From Streptomyces lateritius (GTDB lineage: Bacteria > Actinomycetota > Actinomycetes > Streptomycetales > Streptomycetaceae): 64,000 nt of DNA. Position numbers and translations under genes: made by a program. Location of the stretch: NCBI RefSeq assembly GCF_014649715.1, contig NZ_BMTO01000015.1:1-64000 (forward strand), written 5' to 3'. Below, piece by piece: positions 34,154 to 42,312 of this stretch (within the stretch, counting starts at the first letter, position 1; each line of letters opens with the position of its first letter). The notes under the pieces were generated by a model. It did not search any database. It was not told the DNA's origin and saw nothing but the letters and a program-made list of their open reading frames with translations.

Positions 34154-34840
34154 ATGCGTTTCATGTTCGTCGGCGACAGCTGCACCATCGGACGGGCCGG
34201 CGACCACACCTGGCGCTACCGGATGTGGCGGCACCTCGAATCGGCCCTGCCCGGACGGTACGAGATCGTCGGCCCGCGCACCACGCTCTACGACACGGCC
34301 GCCGACGCACCCCTCTCGCACGACTACGCCGACCCGGCGTTCCCCGCGCCGGCCCGGCGTCATCTGGCCGGCTGGGGCGAGGGCTGGCTGCACATGGCGC
34401 CGCTCATCGGCGAGGCGGTCGCCACGGCGGAGGCGGACGTGCTGCTGGTCTCGCTGGGCCTGATAGACCTCGGCTTCTACACCGACAGCGACCAGACAGC
34501 CGCGAACGTCCGCGCCTTCGTGGCCGCGGCCCGCGCGGCGAACCCGCGCGTCAGGGCCGTGCTGTTGCCGGTGATCCCCAACGTGCGGGCCGAGTCGGAC
34601 GCCCCCTTCGCCGCCGAGTGCGCGCGCTTCAACGTGCTGCTCGCGAAGGCGGTCGCGGACCTGGACACGGCCGCCTCGCCGCTGCTGCTCGCGTCGGCCC
34701 CGGAGTCGTACGACCTGCGTACGGACACCTATGACGGCACCCACCCCGGTCCGACGGGCGAACACAAACTGGCGGGCGCCTTCGCCGACGCCATGCACCA
34801 GGCGTGGGGGGTCGGTTTCCCGTACGGAGAACGTCGGTAG
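34154..34840 (+). CDS. SGNH/GDSL-family hydrolase
   Basis: A 228-residue SGNH hydrolase without signal peptide. Block I is FVGDSCTIG with the nucleophile Ser, and the C-terminal DxxH is in DGTHPGPTGEHKLA. In-frame ATGs at 34142 and 34145 are alternatives. Such enzymes cleave esters, often acyl or acetyl groups on sugars or lipids. It converges on a second SGNH-like gene 33 bp away. The gap 33893-34153 holds no gene I can support. Confidence 0.8.
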   Translation: MRFMFVGDSCTIGRAGDHTWRYRMWRHLESALPGRYEIVGPRTTLYDTAADAPLSHDYADPAFPAPARRHLAGWGEGWLHMAPLIGEAVATAEADVLLVSLGLIDLGFYTDSDQTAANVRAFVAAARAANPRVRAVLLPVIPNVRAESDAPFAAECARFNVLLAKAVADLDTAASPLLLASAPESYDLRTDTYDGTHPGPTGEHKLAGAFADAMHQAWGVGFPYGERR

Positions 34841-34873
34841 GACGGGACCCACAGCCCTCAGGGCCACAGGGCC

Positions 34874-36013
34874 TCAGGCCGGGCCGTGGCCGTACATCGC
34901 CGCGATGGACCGGGCGACCGCGTCGCCGTTCCCGTCCCGGCCCGTCTCGTTCGCCCAGAGGTACCAGGGAAGCCTCTGGTGAAGGAGCGTCACCCCCGAG
35001 GGCTCCAGCAGGCCCCCCACGCCACGGTCCGTGCCGTCGCACGCCGTCGTCCCGCCCGTCGCCGCGTAGAGGTCGACGAAGTGCGCGCCGTGACGCTTCG
35101 ACGCCTTCGCCATCAGTGTGTTGAGCGGGGCCTGGACCTTCTCGTCGAGGAGGTCCCACGCCTCCTCCGGAACGTCCGCGAGGGGACTGCCGCCGTCCGG
35201 GAGGGTTGCGCGGCAGCGCGTGCGGTCCTTCGGGACGAGCCGGGGATAGCCGACCAGGACCGTGTCCGCCGACGGGGACTCGCCGCCGATCTCCGAGAAG
35301 AGCTTGTCGAGGTCCTTCTCCGTGCGCTCGAAGCGGCCCGCGAGCCAGGCCTTGCCCGCGCCCGCCGTGAAGTACGAACGGCACTGCCGGGCGGGCGAGT
35401 CCGGGTCCACCGGCGCGTCCGGCAGATGCGCCCCCTCCGTCCCGCGCAGCCGCGCCGAGCACTGCTTCAGGACCTGCCCGAGACCGGCCGTCCCGGCTCC
35501 CAGGGACGCGACCACCAGCCGCGTCTCCTTCTTCAGCGCCCGCTTCTGCGGCACCGCCGTCATGCCGCCGCCGAGGTCCTGCTCCTCCCAGACGTGGTGG
35601 AGCGCGGCGCCCGCACAGGACACGTCCGCCGTGATGTCGAGGAGGATCGACTGGTCGGCGAGCTGGTCCTCGATCACGTCCGGCAGATTCTCCTCCGCCC
35701 GGACGCAGAGCAGCGCGTTCTGGTCCACGGGCGCGATGCCGTATCCGCCGATCGAGGCGTCGCCGAGGAAGACGGTCGGGATCTTCGCGGGGATGGCGGG
35801 GGGCGCGGGGCTCGCGGCTGTCGGGGGCGGCGCGGCCGCCACCGCGAGGAGCGCGGCCACCACCACGCACACGGCCGTCCGTATCGTCGCCGCCTTCCAC
35901 GCTCGGGCCGGTCCGCCACCACGGACGCTCACCACCGGACGTGCGGCCTCTTCGGCACCCGCTCGACGCTCTGCTCGCATGTGAGGTCTCTTCACGCCGG
36001 GGGCGAGGGACAT
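34874..36013 (-). CDS. secreted SGNH-like protein with altered nucleophile
   Basis: A 379-residue protein with a long basic N-terminus, a hydrophobic segment at about 45-65 and an Ala/Pro-rich linker, so it is likely exported. The family block I reads FLGDASIGGYG where GDS is expected, putting Ala in the usual nucleophile position. Other family segments (ITADVSCAGAALHHVWEEQ; VASLGAGTAGLGQVLKQC) are well conserved. It may be a non-catalytic relative or use the following Ser. ATG at 36013 has an AGGGA site; 35980 is an alternative. It stands convergent to another SGNH gene. Confidence 0.7.
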   Translation of the reverse strand: MSLAPGVKRPHMRAERRAGAEEAARPVVSVRGGGPARAWKAATIRTAVCVVVAALLAVAAAPPPTAASPAPPAIPAKIPTVFLGDASIGGYGIAPVDQNALLCVRAEENLPDVIEDQLADQSILLDITADVSCAGAALHHVWEEQDLGGGMTAVPQKRALKKETRLVVASLGAGTAGLGQVLKQCSARLRGTEGAHLPDAPVDPDSPARQCRSYFTAGAGKAWLAGRFERTEKDLDKLFSEIGGESPSADTVLVGYPRLVPKDRTRCRATLPDGGSPLADVPEEAWDLLDEKVQAPLNTLMAKASKRHGAHFVDLYAATGGTTACDGTDRGVGGLLEPSGVTLLHQRLPWYLWANETGRDGNGDAVARSIAAMYGHGPA

Positions 36014-36219
36014 GCGGGAGGTCCCTCGACAGCGGGGCGCAACGGCAGCAGCTCCGGCGTGCGAGCCGGAGCACTTGGCGCCGCCGTGTCGGCCTCGGTG
36101 TCAGAGGGAGCTGCATGACGGCGGCGAGGTGGGCGTTCACGGTGGGTTCCTCCTGGTCCGGCGGGGCGTCGTTCTCGATGGACATGACGGTGCCGAACCC
36201 GCCTGGCAGCCCCCTTGCC
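36014..36219. other. gap without a confirmed gene; possible frameshifted small ORF
   Basis: Upstream of the secreted SGNH-like gene the minus strand has an ATG at 36185 with GC3-rich codons (MSIENDAPPDQEEP...), but the frame stays open far into the next gene. A second frame with a coding-like pattern follows and stops at 35992. A single-base shift would join them into a ~64-residue peptide. I see no ribosome-binding site of quality and no known homologue, so this is not annotated as a gene. Confidence 0.3.
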
Positions 36220-36256
36220 GCGCGCTGACAGCCGGCCGCCCGGGCTGTCAGCGCGC
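36220..36256. promoter_or_regulatory. 14-bp inverted repeat upstream of a small membrane gene
   Basis: GCGCGCTGACAGCC (36220-36233) and its exact complement (36243-36256) are separated by 9 bp. The right arm contains CTGTCA, which with TACTGA at 36269-36274 could form the rightward promoter. The repeat could be an operator or, if transcribed, a very stable hairpin. Confidence 0.5.
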
Positions 36257-36312
36257 TTCGCGGTGCGCTACTGAGAGGATGGCGGGGACCGCAACGAAGA
36301 AGGGGGACGATC

Positions 36313-36516
36313 ATGACCGTGTTCGTCTTGTCCGGCATCCTCGTACTCGCCCTCGCCGGGTGCGCCTGCGTCGTCTGGGCGTCACGGGGCGGCCCGCGCT
36401 GGGTGCGCGCGGTGGCCGCCGTGACGCTGGGGGCGGGTGAGCTGGTCCGCCGTTCGGGGAGCACGAACCGGAACTCCGGCTCGGGCGACGGATCGAGCGG
36501 CACGCTGGACGGCTAG
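36313..36516 (+). CDS. small membrane protein of unknown function
   Basis: A 67-residue protein with an N-terminal hydrophobic segment (FVLSGILVLALAGCACVVWA), a short basic region, and a Ser/Gly/Asn-rich tail. The Leu-Ala-Gly-Cys stretch looks lipobox-like but lacks a preceding charged n-region, so a single-pass membrane protein is more likely. ATG follows GGGGGACG at good spacing. A 14-bp inverted repeat lies about 60 bp upstream. Function unknown. Confidence 0.6.
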   Translation: MTVFVLSGILVLALAGCACVVWASRGGPRWVRAVAAVTLGAGELVRRSGSTNRNSGSGDGSSGTLDG

Positions 36517-36544
36517 GGGTGTCTCGTGCCCCGGGCCGCGCGGG

Positions 36545-36985
36545 TCAGGCCGCGCGGGTGAGCCGGTTCGCGAAGGTCGAGACCGTGTACGTACCGATGC
36601 CGAGGACGACTTCGAGGGCGTTCCGGCGCGTGTAGCCGTGGGCGTAGAAGGCGTCCAGCTCGGCGTCCGTCACCGCGCCCGAGGACGCGAGGGCCTGGAG
36701 GGTGAAGTTCCTTACCGCCTCCAGGCGTTCGCGGTCCGCGACCGGGCCCAGCGCGGCGAGCTTCGCCTCGTGCATGTCGACGCACAGGTGGCACTGGTTG
36801 CGGGCGGCGACGGTCAGGATGACGGTCTCGCGGGAGTGGGCGTCCAGGGTCGTGGACTCGAAGATCTCGCTGAGCTTGAGGAACCCGTCGAGGGTGTGCG
36901 GGGACTCTTTCAAGAGGGCTACGGCGTTGGCCGTACGGGCGGTCAGGCCCTGGGGCTCGTGGGTCTGGTGGGTCTCCTGGGGCAA
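36545..36985 (-). CDS. carboxymuconolactone decarboxylase/AhpD-family protein
   Basis: A 146-residue all-helical protein with the AhpD-like redox motif CHLCVDMHE (CxxC plus His). Such proteins act as alkylhydroperoxidase-like disulfide reductases or peroxidases. It is divergent from a MarR gene, with a large inverted repeat over that gene's start, a layout typical of redox- or phenol-responsive MarR systems such as OhrR or AhpD pairs. Confidence 0.88.
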   Translation of the reverse strand: MPQETHQTHEPQGLTARTANAVALLKESPHTLDGFLKLSEIFESTTLDAHSRETVILTVAARNQCHLCVDMHEAKLAALGPVADRERLEAVRNFTLQALASSGAVTDAELDAFYAHGYTRRNALEVVLGIGTYTVSTFANRLTRAA

Positions 36986-37011
36986 GGCATCTCCCGGGTG
37001 CGTGGAATAGA

Positions 37012-37065
37012 ATCGACAACATGGTTGACCATGGTGATGGGAAGAAAGTAAACCAGGTTGTCGAT
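37012..37065. promoter_or_regulatory. inverted repeat spanning the MarR start codon
   Basis: ATCGACAACATGGTT (37012-37026) matches the complement of AACCAGGTTGTCGAT (37051-37065) at 14 of 15 positions, with a 24-bp spacer. The left arm overlaps the -10 (TAGAAT, 37008-37013) and the ATG at 37021. A MarR dimer on each arm could repress its own leaderless promoter and the divergent AhpD-like gene. Confidence 0.6.
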
Positions 37066-37530
37066 CCTGGCAAGGGATATGAGCTGCCTCTGCTCCTCTT
37101 CGCCGGCTTCCGCACCCTCATCGACCGGCTCCACGCCGAACTCGCCCGCCAGGGCCACCCCGGCCTCCGCCCGGCCCACGGTTTCGCCATGCAGGCCATC
37201 GGGGTCGAGGGCGCCACCGCCAGCGACATCGGGCGGCGCCTCGGCGTCTCCAAGCAGGCGGCCGGCAAGACCGTCGACCGGCTCCTCGCCCTCGGGTACG
37301 CGGAGCGCGCCGACGACCCCGCGGACGCCCGCCGCAAGCTCGTCCGCCTCACCCCGCGCGGTGACGACGCCCTGGCCCGCTCCGCCGCCGTCTTCGACGA
37401 GCTGCGCGCGGAGTGGGCCGCGACCCTCGGCCCGGCGCGGGTCCGGGACATGGAGGCGGCCCTGCGGACCGTCGTACCCGCGGAGACGACGTACCGGCTG
37501 GACGCGACGAGCTGGCTGGGCACCCCCTAG
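37021..37530 (+). CDS. MarR-family regulator
   Basis: A 169-residue winged-helix protein: ATASDIGRRLGVSKQAAGKTVDRLLALGYAERADDPADARRKLVRLT covers the HTH and wing. The ATG at 37021 lies 7 nt after TAGAAT, so a leaderless start fits. It is divergent from the AhpD-like gene, which is its most likely target together with itself. A GTG/ATG start a few codons downstream is possible because the first 15 residues are outside the MarR core. Confidence 0.85.
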   Translation: MVDHGDGKKVNQVVDPGKGYELPLLLFAGFRTLIDRLHAELARQGHPGLRPAHGFAMQAIGVEGATASDIGRRLGVSKQAAGKTVDRLLALGYAERADDPADARRKLVRLTPRGDDALARSAAVFDELRAEWAATLGPARVRDMEAALRTVVPAETTYRLDATSWLGTP

Positions 37531-37581
37531 GCCGCCCAGCCCGTCAGCCGGCCGGGCGCCCCGTCCGCCGGCCGAGCCGCC

Positions 37582-38571
37582 TCACCAGGCGAACGCCTCC
37601 GGGGACGGGCCCGGGCCCGGGAAGATCTCGTCGAGGGAGGCCAGCAACTCCTCGCTCAGCTCGAGCTCCAGCGCGCGCAGGGCGCTCTCCAGCTGCTCCG
37701 CCGTACGAGGGCCGACGATCGGACCGGTGACGCCGGGCCGGGTGAGCAGCCACGCCAGGGCCGCCTCCCCGGGCGCCAGGCCGTGCTTGTCGAGAAGGTC
37801 CTCGTACGCCTGGAGCCGGGACCGCATGGCCGGGTCGGCCAGCGCCTCGGCCGCACGGCCCGTGGCCCGCCGGCCGCCCTCGGTCTCCTTCCTGATGACG
37901 CCGCCGAGCAGGCCGCCGTGCAGCGGGGACCAGGGGATGACCCCCAGGCCGTAGTCGCGCGCGGCCGGGACGACCTCCATCTCGGCACGGCGCTCGACGA
38001 GGTTGTAGAGGCACTGCTCGCTGACGAGCCCGACCGTCCCGCGCCGGGCCGCGGTCTCGTTCGCCTGGGCGATCTTGTAGCCGGGGAAGTTCGACGAACC
38101 GGCGTAGAGGATCTTCCCCTGCTGGATCAGGACGTCGACGGCCTGCCAGATCTCCTCGAAGGGGGTGTGGCGGTCGATGTGGTGGAACTGGTAGAGGTCG
38201 ATGTAGTCCGTGCCGAGCCGCTTGAGCGAACCCTCCACGGCCCGGCGGATGTTGAGGGCCGAGAGCCGGTCGTGGTTGGGCCACGCGTCCCCGTCGGCGG
38301 CCATGTTGCCGTAGACCTTGGTGGCCAGGACCACCTTGTCGCGGCGGTCCCCGCCGCCCGCGAACCAGCTTCCGATGATCTCCTCGGTGCGGCCCTTGTT
38401 CTCGCCCCATCCGTAGACGTTGGCCGAGTCGAAGAAGTTCAGACCCGCGTCCAGCGCCGCGTCCATGATGGCGTGACTGTCCGCCTCATTCGTCTGCGGG
38501 CCGAAGTTCATGGTGCCGAGCACCAGACGGCTGACCTTGAGTCCCGTACGTCCGAGCTGTGTGTACTCCAT
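37582..38571 (-). CDS. aldo/keto reductase
   Basis: A 329-residue NADPH-dependent reductase of the AKR (Tas/YajO-like) type. The catalytic tetrad is recognisable: Asp and Tyr in FFDSANVYG, Lys in VLATKVYG and His in LYQFHHID. The C-terminal NADPH pocket is IVGPRTAEQLESAL. A perfect 14-bp dyad, TGGAGCGCGCTCCA, lies 20-33 bp before its start, in its promoter. It is convergent with the MarR gene. Confidence 0.9.
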   Translation of the reverse strand: MEYTQLGRTGLKVSRLVLGTMNFGPQTNEADSHAIMDAALDAGLNFFDSANVYGWGENKGRTEEIIGSWFAGGGDRRDKVVLATKVYGNMAADGDAWPNHDRLSALNIRRAVEGSLKRLGTDYIDLYQFHHIDRHTPFEEIWQAVDVLIQQGKILYAGSSNFPGYKIAQANETAARRGTVGLVSEQCLYNLVERRAEMEVVPAARDYGLGVIPWSPLHGGLLGGVIRKETEGGRRATGRAAEALADPAMRSRLQAYEDLLDKHGLAPGEAALAWLLTRPGVTGPIVGPRTAEQLESALRALELELSEELLASLDEIFPGPGPSPEAFAW

Positions 38572-38590
38572 GGTCCGTCAGCCAACTCGA

Positions 38591-38604
38591 TGGAGCGCGC
38601 TCCA
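38591..38604. promoter_or_regulatory. 14-bp palindrome in the aldo/keto reductase promoter
   Basis: TGGAGCGCGCTCCA resembles MerR-type operators (GGAG...CTCC dyads between a -35 and a widely spaced -10). On the minus strand TTGCTT just outside it could be the -35. No MerR gene is in the window, so the regulator would act from elsewhere. Confidence 0.4.
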
Positions 38605-38672
38605 AGCAAGACCCGGCTCCCCTACTCCCGTAGGTGATGGCAGAGTTGCGCCTTTCACCCCCCGGAGGCCCG

Positions 38673-39617
38673 ATGCACCACCGCCCGATGACCGAGACCG
38701 ACCTGGGCGCCGTCCTCGCCTGGGACGTCAAGGAGCCCGTCCTCTGGATGGACGCCGACCGCTACCGCGAGGAGACGGCGGCCCGGCAGTTCCGCCCCGA
38801 GTGGACCTGGCTCGCCGAGGAGGACGGCCGGATCCTCGCGCGCGCCGTGTGGTGGGGCCGCTCCGACAGCGCGCACCCGCTCGCCCTGGACTGCCTGTCC
38901 GCGCACGCCTCGGTCGCCGACCCGGCCGCGCTCGCCGCCGAGCTGCTCACCGCCGCCCACGCGGAGTTCGCGGAACGGGGAGCGGCCAAGCCGCCCCAGT
39001 ACAACATCATGCTTCCGCAGGACGACAGCGACGAGGAGAGCCGGGCCGCCGCGGTCGGCTGGCGCGAGGAGGCCGCCCGGCGCGCCGGCCTGGGCGAGCG
39101 GATGGAACGGCTCCGATTCGAGTGGGCCCCGGAGAACGGCACGCCGGAGCCGTCGGACCGGCTGGTGTTCACCGCCGAACCCGACGACGAGGCGTTCGTG
39201 GAGGTGTTCCGGCAGGTCTCGCGCGGCAGCCTGGACAGTGAGACCGTCGCCACCGTCGCCGCCGAGGGCGAGGAGGAGGCCGCCCGCGGCGACCTCGCGT
39301 TCTACCTGAGCTGCCCGGGCAAGCGGGAGTGGTGGCGGCTCGCCCACACCCCGGACGGCCGCCTCGCCGGTTTCGCCATCCCCTCCCGCACTCCGTACGG
39401 GCCGAACGTCGGCTACCTCGGCGTCGTCCCCGAGCTGCGCGGACAGCGCTACATCGACGACGTGCTCGGCGAGATCACCCGCTTCCACGCGGGCGAGGGG
39501 GCGCGACGGATCACCGCCACGACGGACTCCACCAACGTCCCGATGGCGAACGCCTTCCGCCGGGGCGGCTACCGCGTCAGCGAGGTACGCGTGATCATGA
39601 CGGCGCCCGCCGGCTGA
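38673..39617 (+). CDS. GNAT-family N-acetyltransferase (tandem-domain)
   Basis: A 314-residue protein with a degenerate N-terminal GNAT-like half and a C-terminal GNAT domain carrying the acetyl-CoA region VGYLGVVPELRGQRYIDDVLGEIT and TTDSTNVPMANAFRRGGY. The ATG at 38673 is chosen because GGAGG precedes it at 5 bp; an ATG 39 bp upstream has no such site. Substrate unknown. A 29-codon membrane-peptide gene follows convergently. Confidence 0.82.
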   Translation: MHHRPMTETDLGAVLAWDVKEPVLWMDADRYREETAARQFRPEWTWLAEEDGRILARAVWWGRSDSAHPLALDCLSAHASVADPAALAAELLTAAHAEFAERGAAKPPQYNIMLPQDDSDEESRAAAVGWREEAARRAGLGERMERLRFEWAPENGTPEPSDRLVFTAEPDDEAFVEVFRQVSRGSLDSETVATVAAEGEEEAARGDLAFYLSCPGKREWWRLAHTPDGRLAGFAIPSRTPYGPNVGYLGVVPELRGQRYIDDVLGEITRFHAGEGARRITATTDSTNVPMANAFRRGGYRVSEVRVIMTAPAG

Positions 39618-39659
39618 CCCGGCCACCGCCGCGGGCAGGGCGGGCGGGGCGGGCGGCGT

Positions 39660-39749
39660 CTACTGACCGACCACCGACGCCACCGCGACGATCGCGAACA
39701 TCAGGACGAGCACACCGGCCATGATCCGGTTACGGGTTTTGGGGTCCAC
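39660..39749 (-). CDS. 29-residue membrane peptide
   Basis: GTG at 39749 with AAGG before it encodes MDPKTRNRIMAGVLVLMFAI followed by VAVASVVGQ and TAG. A charged N-terminus is followed by a single hydrophobic helix, a pattern seen in conserved small Streptomyces membrane proteins. It sits between the GNAT gene and thpR, 9 bp upstream of the thpR stop on the same strand. It may stabilise a membrane partner; function unknown. Confidence 0.6.
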   Translation of the reverse strand: MDPKTRNRIMAGVLVLMFAIVAVASVVGQ

Positions 39750-39758
39750 CCTTCGAGG

Positions 39759-40328
39759 TTAACCCGCCCCTCCCAGAGGCCAGGCGCCGACCGTCTCGTA
39801 CCGCGGCTGTTCCCCCGGCACGCCGCTCCCCGGGAGGCGGCTGCGGACGAGGGCCAGCTCGGCGACCTGCCAGCGGCGGCCCTCGAACCGGTCCAGCTCG
39901 GCGAGGAAGGGGCGCAGGTCCGTGTCGTGGCGGGCCCGGGCGACGGTGAGGTGGGCCTGGTAGCGGCGGTGCTCGTCCATCGCCACGCCCGCCCGGCGGG
40001 CGGCGGCGTCGACGCGCTCGGCGAGCAGCCGCAGCGTGTCGATGCCCCCGGCGGCCCCCACCCACAGCGCGCGCCGGCCGAAGTGGCCGCCGCCGTGGAG
40101 GCGGAGCGGGAAGGGGTCGGTGCGCCGGGCGGCCCGGCCGAGGCGCGCGTGGAGGTCGGGGAGCAGCTCCTCGTCGACCTCCCCCATGAACGCGAGGGTG
40201 AAGTGCCAGCCCGGCCGCGAGGTCCAGCGCAGCCGCTCGGCGCCCGGCAGGCGGACCAGGCGGTCGACGGCCTGGGCGAGTTCGGTCTGCTGCTCCTCGG
40301 GCGGCAGCACGGCAGCGAAAAGCCTCAT
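39759..40328 (-). CDS. thpR: RNA 2',3'-cyclic phosphodiesterase
   Basis: A 189-residue 2H phosphoesterase. Both catalytic motifs are present: HFTLAF near residue 42 and HLTVAR near residue 125. In bacteria ThpR opens 2',3'-cyclic RNA ends and can act on related substrates. It is divergent from a GNAT gene, 35 bp apart, and its downstream neighbour is the 29-residue membrane peptide. Confidence 0.9.
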   Translation of the reverse strand: MRLFAAVLPPEEQQTELAQAVDRLVRLPGAERLRWTSRPGWHFTLAFMGEVDEELLPDLHARLGRAARRTDPFPLRLHGGGHFGRRALWVGAAGGIDTLRLLAERVDAAARRAGVAMDEHRRYQAHLTVARARHDTDLRPFLAELDRFEGRRWQVAELALVRSRLPGSGVPGEQPRYETVGAWPLGGAG

Positions 40329-40363
40329 GGCGCGAGTGTGGCACCCCTTCTACCCTCGGCGGG

Positions 40364-40876
40364 ATGGACACCGGGATGAAGATCAGGAAGGGCGCGGCGG
40401 ACGACGTCCCCGCGATACTCGCGATGCTGGACAGCGCGGTGGTCTGGCTGAACGAGCGGGGCGTCACCGACCAGTGGGGCACGGAGCCGTGGTCCGCCCG
40501 TCCGAAGGCGGTGCGGCAGGTCGAGGAGACCGTGGTCGAGGGCAGCCCGTGGATCGCCGAGATCGACGGCGTCCCGGCGGGCACGCTCACCCTGACGCCC
40601 CACCCGGGTCCGCATGTGGCGCGGGTGGACGAGCCGGAGCTGTACGTCCGGCTGCTGGCGACGGACGCGCGGTTCCACGGCCGGGGGGTGGGGGCGGCGC
40701 TGCTGGCCCACGCGGTCGAGGAGACCCGCCGCCAGGGTGTCTCGCTGCTGCGGGTGGACTGCTTCGCGGGCAGCGGGGGCCGGTTCGTGGCGTACTACGA
40801 GCGCCAGGGCTTCACGCGGACCGAGCCGTTCACGGTGGGCGACTGGCCGGGCCAGGTGCTCGAACAGCGCGTCTGA
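40364..40876 (+). CDS. GNAT-family N-acetyltransferase
   Basis: A 170-residue single-domain GNAT protein with the acetyl-CoA-binding segment HGRGVGAALLAHAVEE and the C-terminal YYERQGFTRTEPF. ATG at 40364 lies 7 nt after TACCCT, consistent with a leaderless transcript. Substrate unknown. A very strong terminator follows at 40884-40923. Confidence 0.88.
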   Translation: MDTGMKIRKGAADDVPAILAMLDSAVVWLNERGVTDQWGTEPWSARPKAVRQVEETVVEGSPWIAEIDGVPAGTLTLTPHPGPHVARVDEPELYVRLLATDARFHGRGVGAALLAHAVEETRRQGVSLLRVDCFAGSGGRFVAYYERQGFTRTEPFTVGDWPGQVLEQRV

Positions 40877-40883
40877 CGCCGCG

Positions 40884-40923
40884 CCCCGGAGGCGGGTGGG
40901 CGGTGTGCCCGCCCGCCCCGGGG
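40884..40923. terminator. strong bidirectional terminator
   Basis: CCCCGG (40884-40889) pairs with CCGGGG (40918-40923), and GGCGGGTGGGC with GCCCGCCCGCC (one G-T pair) around a 5-nt loop, giving about 17 paired positions with one bulged A. It lies between the GNAT and MFS genes, which converge. Confidence 0.75.
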
Positions 40924-40938
40924 GACCGGAAGATCGCG

Positions 40939-42285
40939 TTACGCCGCCGTCGCCAGGCGCTCGCGCGTCTCGCGCTCCACGAGGCGGACCCGCGGGTGGC
41001 CGTGGTGCCAGCCGAAGGCCATCTTCAGACCGCCGACCCGGGCCAGGACGAGGCCGACGACGCCGGCCGCCGCGAGGGAGATCACGCCGCCGGTGGCGAA
41101 GCCGATCCGGGGGCCGTAGGTGTCGGTGATCCAGCCGAGCAGCGGGGCGCCGATCGGGGTGCCGCCGGCGAAGACCATCATGTAGAGACTCATGACCCGG
41201 CCCCGCATCGCGGGGTCCGTCGCCAGCTGGACGGCGGAGTTGGCGGTGATGTTGACCGTCAGGCCGAACATGCCGATCGGCACGAGCAGCAGCGCGAAGA
41301 GCCAGAACGACGGCGAGAGCGCCGCCGCGATCTCCAGCACGCCGAAGGCGACCGCCGCGCCCACCAGCATCCTCAGCCGCGAGCTGCCCCGCCGGGCGGC
41401 GAGCAGCGCGCCCGCGAGCGAGCCGGCCGCCATCAGGGTGTTCAGGAAGCCGTAGGTGCCGGCGCCGACGTGGAAGATGTCGTCCGCGAAGGCGGTGAGC
41501 CAGATGGGGAAGTTGAACCCGAAGGTGCCGACGAAGCCCACGAGGACGATCGGCCAGATCAGGTCCGGCCGCCCGGCCACGTACCGCAGCCCCTCCCGCA
41601 GCTGTCCCTTGCCGCGCGGCGCGCGCTCCACCTTGTGGAACTCGGCGGGCCGCATCAGCAGCAGTCCGGTGAGCGGGGCGAGGAAGAACAGGCCGTTGAG
41701 CAGGAACGACCATCCGCTGCCGACGGTGGCGATCAGCAGACCGGCGACCGCCGGGCCGATCAGCCGGGCCGACTGGAAGTTCGCGGAGTTCAGCGAGACG
41801 GCGTTGCGCAGCTGGCCGGGGCCGACCATCTCGGAGACGAAGGACTGCCGGGTCGGGTTGTCGACGACGGTGACCATGCCGAGCAGGAAGGCGACCAGGT
41901 AGACGTGCCAGACCTGGATGTGGCCGGAGAGGGTGAGGACGGCGAGCGCGAGTCCGCACAGGCCGAGGGCGGCCTGGCTGATGAGGAGGATGCGCCGTTT
42001 CGGGTAGCGGTCGGCGAGGACACCGCCGTACAGACCGAACAGCAGCATCGGAAGGAACTGCAGCGCCGTGGTGATGCCCACGGCGGCGGCGGAGCCGGTG
42101 AGGCTCAGCACCAGCCAGTCCTGCGTGATCCGGGCCATCCACGTACCGGTGTTGGAGACGATCGCTCCGGTGAAGAACAGCCGGTAATTGCGTATGCGGA
42201 GTGAGGAGAAGGTTTCTCCCCGCCCGCGGGTGTGGGTATCGGGTTTGTGGACGGGTGCGGAGTCTGCTCCGGGTCCCGTACTCAA
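40939..42285 (-). CDS. MFS transporter (EntS-like)
   Basis: A 448-residue protein with about twelve hydrophobic helices and the MFS_3/enterobactin-exporter pattern (VLADRYPKRRILL loop after helix 2). It starts at TTG 42285, 9 bp after AGGAGG. It lies 27 bp downstream of a MarR gene on the same strand, so the two form an operon in which MarR represses its own efflux pump. Confidence 0.88.
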   Translation of the reverse strand: MSTGPGADSAPVHKPDTHTRGRGETFSSLRIRNYRLFFTGAIVSNTGTWMARITQDWLVLSLTGSAAAVGITTALQFLPMLLFGLYGGVLADRYPKRRILLISQAALGLCGLALAVLTLSGHIQVWHVYLVAFLLGMVTVVDNPTRQSFVSEMVGPGQLRNAVSLNSANFQSARLIGPAVAGLLIATVGSGWSFLLNGLFFLAPLTGLLLMRPAEFHKVERAPRGKGQLREGLRYVAGRPDLIWPIVLVGFVGTFGFNFPIWLTAFADDIFHVGAGTYGFLNTLMAAGSLAGALLAARRGSSRLRMLVGAAVAFGVLEIAAALSPSFWLFALLLVPIGMFGLTVNITANSAVQLATDPAMRGRVMSLYMMVFAGGTPIGAPLLGWITDTYGPRIGFATGGVISLAAAGVVGLVLARVGGLKMAFGWHHGHPRVRLVERETRERLATAA

Positions 42286-42312
42286 AGTGCGTCGCCTCCT
42301 CGGCGTCGGTCT

